Shown: piece by piece, positions 5,819 to 9,914 of the stretch
How the letters are laid out: the number at the start of each line of letters is the position of its first letter
How positions within the stretch are numbered: the stretch's first letter is position 1
Source: an uncultured Collinsella sp.
GTDB taxonomy: Bacteria > Actinomycetota > Coriobacteriia > Coriobacteriales > Coriobacteriaceae
DNA length: 9,914 nucleotides
Reading direction: 5' to 3'
NCBI GenBank assembly: GCA_900555815.1
Contig: USMR01000020.1
Coordinates: 1 to 9,914 of the forward strand
Notes under the pieces: generated by a model
Databases searched by the model: none
What the model was told of the DNA's origin: nothing
The model's input: only the letters and a program-made list of their open reading frames with translations
Made by a program: the position numbers and the translations under genes

Positions 5819-7768
5819 CTAGAGCTCGCAAGCAACCTTGTAGCCATCGCCGATGGCGTCGCGGATGTTGCCGCACTTGTTGGCATCGCCCAACACGTGG
5901 GTGGTAACGCCGGCTGCAGCAAGGTCGTCGGCCAACTTGGTATTGGGACGATAGCCCATGGCAAGTACCAGCGTATCGGCATCGGCGATGGTGTGGATCT
6001 CGCCGTCCTTTTCGTAGCTGATGGCATCCTCGGTAATCTCGGTCACCTTGGCCTCGGTCAGCACGTGAACGCCCTTGGAGAGCATGCGCGTGATGAGCAC
6101 CGCGCGACCGGCGCCGCCCTCGTTGGCGGCGAGCGTCTTGGTCATCTCGATGACGGTGACGTCGCGATTGGCCGGCGACAGATCGTTGACCAACGGGGCC
6201 AGGTAGTCGGCCGTCTCGCAACCGACGGTGCCGCCGCCCACGATGACAATCTTCTTGCCCGGGAAAGCCTTGCCGCCCAACAGGTCGTCAGCCGTCATGA
6301 CCTGCTTAAATCCCTGCATGAAGGCCGGGGCGATGGGCTCGGCGCCATAGGCCAGGACGACCTCGTAGCCGGCGTAGTCACGCTGAATGTCCTCGGCAGT
6401 AAGCTCGGTGCCAAATACGCACTTCACGCCGACCTCGGCCAGGCGACGGTACTGATACTTGATCACGCGGGTGAGTTCCTGCTTTGCCGGCGGAACGGCC
6501 GCGATGCGCATCTCGCCACCCGGCTCGTCCTGCTTATCCACGAGCACTACGTTGTGGCCGCGCTTGGCAACAATGTAGGCTGCCTCCATGCCCGCAGGAC
6601 CAGCGCCCACAACCAGCACGTTCTTAGCCTCGGCGGCAGGCTCGTAGCCAGCCTCGTCGCGCTCAACATCGGGATTGACGGTGCAGGAGATGCGCTTGCC
6701 AAACATAATGCCGTTCAGGCAGCGCAGGCAGCCGATGCAGGGGCGGATGTCGTCGGCGTTGCCGGCAGCGGCCTTATTGCAGAACTCGGCATCGCACAGA
6801 TTGGCGCGGCCCATCATGCAGATGTCAGCAGCGCCGTCCTCGATCAGCTCCTCGGCGATCCAGGCCTCGTTGATGCGGCCGACGGTGGCGACGGGAATGT
6901 TGACGTGCTTCTTGATCTCGCGCGAGCAGGCGGCGTGCGAGGCCTGCTGCGTGCCGGCGGCGGGAATCGCAGAGCCGCGCTTGATGGTGGTGCCGCCCGA
7001 CACATGAATCATGTCGACGCCGGCCTTCTCCAGGCGACGCGAGACGTAGATCATGTCGTTGAGGGTCAGACCGCCATCGGTGTACTCATCGCCCGAAATG
7101 CGGACGTCGATGATAAAGTCCTTGCCGCAGCGCTCACGAATCTCGGCGATGACCTCGAGCAAGAAGCGCATACGGGCGTCGAGCGAGCCGCCGTACTCGT
7201 CGGTGCGCTTGTTGTAGAGCGGAGTCAAAAAGCCGCCGAGCATGCCGTGGGCGTGCGCCGCATGGACCTCGACGCCATCGACGCCAGCCTTCTGCATACG
7301 CACGGCAGCGTCGCCAAACTGATGCGTGAGCTCGTGAATCTCATCGACCGTGATAGGACGCGGTGCCTCGCGGGCATAGGACGGTCCCACGAAGGACGGA
7401 GCGATCAGGCGCGGCGTGCCCGGAATGTTAAAGGCCATGTAGGCGGGGTGAAAGAGCTGCGGCATGATCTTGCAGCCATACTCATGCACGGCGGCGGCGA
7501 GCTTTTCCCAGCCAGGGATAAACGTGTCGTCGTAACAGCACATGTCACCCGGCAGATAGGTATAGGTGGGCTCGACCGTCACGACCTCGGTAATGATGAG
7601 GCCCACGCCGCCCTTGGCGCGGGCACGGTAATGATCGACCAAGTCGTCGGTCACATAGCCATGATCGGCCAGGTTGGTGGACACCGGCGGCATAAAGACG
7701 CGGTTCTTGACCTCGGTCGTACCGACCTTGATCGGACTAAAGAGCATCGGGTAGGCGGAGGACTCCAT
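5819..7768 (-). CDS. Old-Yellow-Enzyme / 2,4-dienoyl-CoA-reductase-type FMN-4Fe4S-FAD oxidoreductase
   Basis: A complete 649-aa cytosolic flavoenzyme, the usual length (640-680) for the FadH/BaiCD/enoate-reductase/daidzein-reductase group that reduces activated C=C bonds. An N-terminal FMN TIM barrel (1-335) includes NKRTDEYGGS (186-195). The cluster cysteines are C344, C347, C350 and C362. An FAD domain starts at VGAGPAG (387-393) and an NAD(P)H domain at VGGGTVGCE (510-518). Two features are odd. The cysteine spacing is CX2CX2CX11C, with the first three spaced as in trimethylamine dehydrogenase rather than FadH (CX2CX3C). The usual HGAHGYLL loop reads HAAHAHGML, leaving no tyrosine at the FadH proton-donor position. 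The ATG at 7768 has AAAGGA 7 nt upstream. An extended -10-like TGGTACGAT lies at 7818-7826 (minus). Substrate is unknown; enoates, steroids, flavonoids or host metabolites are all possible. Confidence 0.9.
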   Translation of the reverse strand: MESSAYPMLFSPIKVGTTEVKNRVFMPPVSTNLADHGYVTDDLVDHYRARAKGGVGLIITEVVTVEPTYTYLPGDMCCYDDTFIPGWEKLAAAVHEYGCKIMPQLFHPAYMAFNIPGTPRLIAPSFVGPSYAREAPRPITVDEIHELTHQFGDAAVRMQKAGVDGVEVHAAHAHGMLGGFLTPLYNKRTDEYGGSLDARMRFLLEVIAEIRERCGKDFIIDVRISGDEYTDGGLTLNDMIYVSRRLEKAGVDMIHVSGGTTIKRGSAIPAAGTQQASHAACSREIKKHVNIPVATVGRINEAWIAEELIEDGAADICMMGRANLCDAEFCNKAAAGNADDIRPCIGCLRCLNGIMFGKRISCTVNPDVERDEAGYEPAAEAKNVLVVGAGPAGMEAAYIVAKRGHNVVLVDKQDEPGGEMRIAAVPPAKQELTRVIKYQYRRLAEVGVKCVFGTELTAEDIQRDYAGYEVVLAYGAEPIAPAFMQGFKQVMTADDLLGGKAFPGKKIVIVGGGTVGCETADYLAPLVNDLSPANRDVTVIEMTKTLAANEGGAGRAVLITRMLSKGVHVLTEAKVTEITEDAISYEKDGEIHTIADADTLVLAMGYRPNTKLADDLAAAGVTTHVLGDANKCGNIRDAIGDGYKVACEL

Positions 7769-7879
7769 ACAGGGTTCCTTTCATTTGAGCCGCTCGGCGG
7801 CAATTGCTGACTTAGCTATCGTACCAGCAACCACACGGTACCCGACCGCACGCACTCCCCTGCCTACGTATCGACCCAC

Positions 7880-7951
7880 AAAAAAGTTGCGGTGAAATAC
7901 GGGGCAGCCGAGGCTTTTAACAGCCAAAACAATCCGTATTTCACCGCAACT
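7880..7951 (-). terminator. Probable terminator of the GltD-like gene formed by repeat copy B
   Basis: Read on the minus strand, the perfect 18-bp stem of repeat copy B is followed by six T's (7885-7880), starting 17 bp after the GltD-like stop codon. The 31-nt loop is large for a standard terminator, so efficiency is uncertain. If active, it would uncouple the GltD-like gene from the flavoenzyme downstream. Confidence 0.5.
7885..7951. repeat. Intergenic repeat element, copy B (67 bp) with perfect 18-bp inverted ends
   Basis: AGTTGCGGTGAAATACGG (7885-7902) and CCGTATTTCACCGCAACT (7934-7951) are perfect reverse complements. The 31-nt centre contains a further small hairpin, GGCT-TTTAAC-AGCC (7912-7925). 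The whole unit aligns with copy A at 4967-5034 in the same orientation and with the same spacing. It is the larger part of the gap between the GltD-like gene and the flavoenzyme. Confidence 0.8.
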
Positions 7952-7967
7952 GATGGGTGGGATGGAG

Positions 7968-9185
7968 TTAGAGGCCCAGATAGGTAGTCATGCCTTCGAC
8001 GGCGAGCTTGGCGCCGGCTACGGCGTGAACAACCGTCAGCGGGCCGTTGACCACGTCGCCGGCGGCAAAGACGCCAGGCACGGTGGTCATGCCGCGCTCG
8101 TCGACCGAAAGAAGGCCGCGATGGTCGGTCTCCAGACCGCCCGTCGTAAGCACAAGCTTGTCCTTGGGCACCTGCGAAGCCGCAATCACAACTGTGTCGG
8201 CAGACGCATGGTCGAGCTCTTCCTCGTAGCCCACCACATTGTTGTCCTCGTCAAAGATAGCCGTCTCGAACACCGGACCGTTATCATCGATGGCGCAGAT
8301 CGCCTTGCCGCGCACAATCTCGGCACCGTCAAGCTCGGTCAGCTCCATCTCGTCATCGATGGCAGAGATATGGCGCGATCGGGCATACACAGTGACCTTG
8401 CGGGCACCCGAGCGCAGGGCCGTGCGGGCAACATCCATGGCAACATTGCCGGCACCGATGACCGCCACGTTCTGCCCGATTGCCACGCTCGTGGGATCGA
8501 CCAGATAATCGATACCAAACAGCACGTTGCCGCGCGACTCGCCGGGAATACCCAGCTTTCGAGCTCGCCAGGTACCAGTACCGACAAAGACCGCATCGTA
8601 GCCGTCGCGCAGCAGGTCGTCGATATGCAGCGCGCCACCGATGGTGGTCGAGGGGCGCACGCGCACGCCAAGCGAGCACATCACGTGGCGATACTTTTGC
8701 ACGAGCGCACGGGGCAGGCGGAACTCGGGGATACCGTACTCCAGCACACCGCCGATCTCGGGCCGCTGCTCAAATACCGTGACGGCACAGCCCAGCTGGG
8801 CCATCTTAATGGCCACGGTAATACCAGCGGGACCGGAACCGACCACAGCAATCTGTTTACCGCACGACGGTGCGGGCTTCCACTCCTTACGATCCAAATA
8901 TGCCGTGGAGATATAGTTCTCGATGCTCGAGAAATGCACCGGCGCGCCCTTGCGGCCCTGGATGCACGCGCCCTCGCACTGGCCCGAATGGTTGCAAACC
9001 ATGGAGCAGACCGCGCTCATGGGATTGTTCTGGAACAGTAGCTCGCCCGCCTCTTCTAGACGACGCTGTTTGAACAGGTCAATGACCTGTGGAATAGGCG
9101 TCTGAACCGGGCAGCCCTTAATCTGGCAGAACGCCCTTTTACAACCCAGGCAACGATTCGCCTCTTCGACAATGTGGATAGCCAC
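7968..9185 (-). CDS. GltD-like NAD(P)H-dependent Fe-S/FAD oxidoreductase (stand-alone)
   Basis: A 405-aa relative of the glutamate synthase small subunit (GltD is usually 450-490 aa). The N-terminal Fe-S domain has C12, C15, C20, C25 (CX2CX4CX4CP; the typical last spacing is X3) and C60, C64, C70, C74 (CX3CX5CX3C). The FAD site VGSGPAG is at 115-121, the NAD(P)H site VIGAGNVAMD at 242-251, and GVFAAGDVVNGP near 371-382 closes the FAD fold. The start is taken as GTG 9185 because GGGGAG precedes it by 4 nt; a TTG at 9212 would add nine residues without an SD. No GltA or NfnA-like partner is next to it, so it may serve as a generic electron donor, possibly to the neighbouring flavoenzyme. Both are minus-strand genes 199 bp apart. 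The family is secure; glutamate synthesis as such is not supported. Confidence 0.9.
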   Translation of the reverse strand: MAIHIVEEANRCLGCKRAFCQIKGCPVQTPIPQVIDLFKQRRLEEAGELLFQNNPMSAVCSMVCNHSGQCEGACIQGRKGAPVHFSSIENYISTAYLDRKEWKPAPSCGKQIAVVGSGPAGITVAIKMAQLGCAVTVFEQRPEIGGVLEYGIPEFRLPRALVQKYRHVMCSLGVRVRPSTTIGGALHIDDLLRDGYDAVFVGTGTWRARKLGIPGESRGNVLFGIDYLVDPTSVAIGQNVAVIGAGNVAMDVARTALRSGARKVTVYARSRHISAIDDEMELTELDGAEIVRGKAICAIDDNGPVFETAIFDEDNNVVGYEEELDHASADTVVIAASQVPKDKLVLTTGGLETDHRGLLSVDERGMTTVPGVFAAGDVVNGPLTVVHAVAGAKLAVEGMTTYLGL

Positions 9186-9189
9186 GCAA

Positions 9190-9195
9190 CTCCCC
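9190..9195 (-). promoter_or_regulatory. Ribosome binding site that sets the GltD-like GTG start
   Basis: GGGGAG, within AAAAGGGGAG on the minus strand, lies 4 nt before GTG at 9185. The upstream in-frame TTG at 9212 has no comparable SD. Confidence 0.6.
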
Positions 9196-9288
9196 TTTTT
9201 AATGCAATCCAATGGGGCGACGATAAAGACCCTTCACCGCCGCCCCCATACAGGTAATCTCAATCTGCCGACACGGCAAAAGCCAATG

Positions 9289-9914
9289 CTATAACTCGCG
9301 ATGCGAAGCCCCGCAGCGAGCGGACATGTGCTCGAGTGTCGCCAGGCAGTCAGCCGCCGTCGCCGGCACGCTGTTCTCGACCACGCAGGGAATCCCAGGG
9401 CAGGCGGCAGCCGCCCAGGCCACCACGGGCTCAAAGTCATATCGTCCCGTCTCGCCCACGCCATGACACACCAGGCGCGAACCCGTACCGTCGCACCAAC
9501 CGGCTTCGTCCTCGTTATCAACGACCTCAAAATCCTTGGCGTGCAGCGCGCGGATCTTACTGCCGCATAAGTAGAGCATGCGCGCGGTGATTTCCTGCGC
9601 TTCGTCAACAACACTGGGGTGCAGCAGTGATACCGGGTCATAGATCACGCCGAGCGACGGACTCGAGACGCGCTCTAGCACCTCACGGCAGCGATCCGGC
9701 GTGTTGACCGTTTCGTTCCAACCAGGCTCGATCAAAATTTGCCCACCCACGGCCTCGGCCCGATCGCAGACGTGTGCAAGCCCGTCTGCAAACGCATCGA
9801 GTGCCTCATCGGTCATGCGGTCGTCAGCAACGCGGTTCTGTGCATTGGGGCGACCGGTCTCGGTGCCAACCGGGCATCCGCCGAGCATCTGGGCAAAGTT
9901 CAAGCATGCCTCGT
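9289..9914 (-). CDS. Xylose-isomerase-like TIM-barrel sugar-phosphate isomerase/epimerase, N-terminus cut by window edge
   Basis: The frame is open from the right edge to TAG at 9289, giving 207 residues. The family is usually 260-290, so about 60-80 N-terminal residues are missing; a TTG at 9903 is not taken as the start because the frame continues beyond it. The four metal ligands expected in the barrel are visible in order: E in LIEPGW, D in IYDPVSL, H in ALHAKDF and E in VVEN. LGGCPVGTE near the left end of the visible part is the usual strand leading to the active site. Members isomerise or epimerise ketoses, inositols or related sugar derivatives in the cytosol. It lies 103 bp upstream of the GltD-like gene on the same strand. 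The exact substrate cannot be read from the sequence. Confidence 0.88.
   Translation of the reverse strand, partial: EACLNFAQMLGGCPVGTETGRPNAQNRVADDRMTDEALDAFADGLAHVCDRAEAVGGQILIEPGWNETVNTPDRCREVLERVSSPSLGVIYDPVSLLHPSVVDEAQEITARMLYLCGSKIRALHAKDFEVVDNEDEAGWCDGTGSRLVCHGVGETGRYDFEPVVAWAAAACPGIPCVVENSVPATAADCLATLEHMSARCGASHREL

Noticed and set aside
5819..7768. Bilirubin reductase (BilR) assignment for the OYE-type enzyme
   Set aside because: As I recall, BilR carries an HGDR active-site motif. The corresponding loop here reads HAAHAHGML, so that specific call is not supported.
5819..7768. Bile-acid (bai) operon membership
   Set aside because: The enzyme resembles BaiCD/BaiH only at family level, and no other bai genes (CoA ligase, CoA transferase, 7-dehydratase) are nearby.
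5897..7810. 637-aa open frame on the plus strand
   Set aside because: It is antisense to the OYE-type flavoenzyme with its intact FMN, Fe-S and FAD motifs. The reverse frame shows no recognisable domain.
7953..9041. 362-aa open frame on the plus strand
   Set aside because: It is antisense to the GltD-like gene, with no family motifs and a composition typical of shadow frames.
9186..9212. TTG start adding nine residues to the GltD-like protein
   Set aside because: It has no SD, and the extension would contain the strong SD of the GTG start at 9185.

Overview
The window reads as a dense stretch of a GC-rich bacterial chromosome. It has short SD-preceded genes, small intergenic gaps (none above 235 bp), and gene types common in anaerobic gut Actinobacteria. 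A Collinsella-like Coriobacteriia host is my best guess, based on composition, the Fe-S flavoenzymes and the sugar-acid gene set. That is inference, not proof.

Left half (1-5764) is a sugar-acid catabolic locus built around a FadR-type GntR regulator. On the minus strand, a GntP-family permease (1659-3020) is followed by an IlvD/Edd-family dehydratase (1-1551) that runs off the left edge. Divergent from them on the plus strand are the regulator (3254-3946), an SDR dehydrogenase closely resembling streptococcal DhuD / 'gluconate 5-dehydrogenase' (4107-4916), and an RpiB/LacAB-type isomerase resembling DhuI (5057-5698). The arm closes with a strong intrinsic terminator (5724-5764). The likely shared chemistry is conversion of imported hexonates and/or unsaturated uronates to 2-keto-3-deoxy-gluconate (KDG). 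The isomerase and SDR would convert the 4-deoxy-5-keto-uronate, and the dehydratase would convert an aldonate. A KDG kinase and a KDPG aldolase are not in the window.

The 233-bp gap between permease and regulator carries a perfect 19-bp palindrome and four copies of TCTGATG, placed at candidate promoters. Related CTGAT-core sites lie upstream of the SDR and the dehydratase, so one regulator may control both arms.

Right half (5819-9914, all minus strand) is a redox group. It holds a 649-aa Old-Yellow-Enzyme/2,4-dienoyl-CoA-reductase-type FMN/4Fe-4S/FAD enzyme, a stand-alone GltD-like NAD(P)H:FAD Fe-S oxidoreductase, and a partial xylose-isomerase-like TIM-barrel sugar-phosphate isomerase/epimerase cut by the right edge.

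Two copies of a ~67-bp intergenic repeat with inverted-repeat ends (4967-5034 and 7885-7951) lie in different gaps. They are the most unusual non-coding elements here. The second may also act as the terminator of the GltD-like gene.
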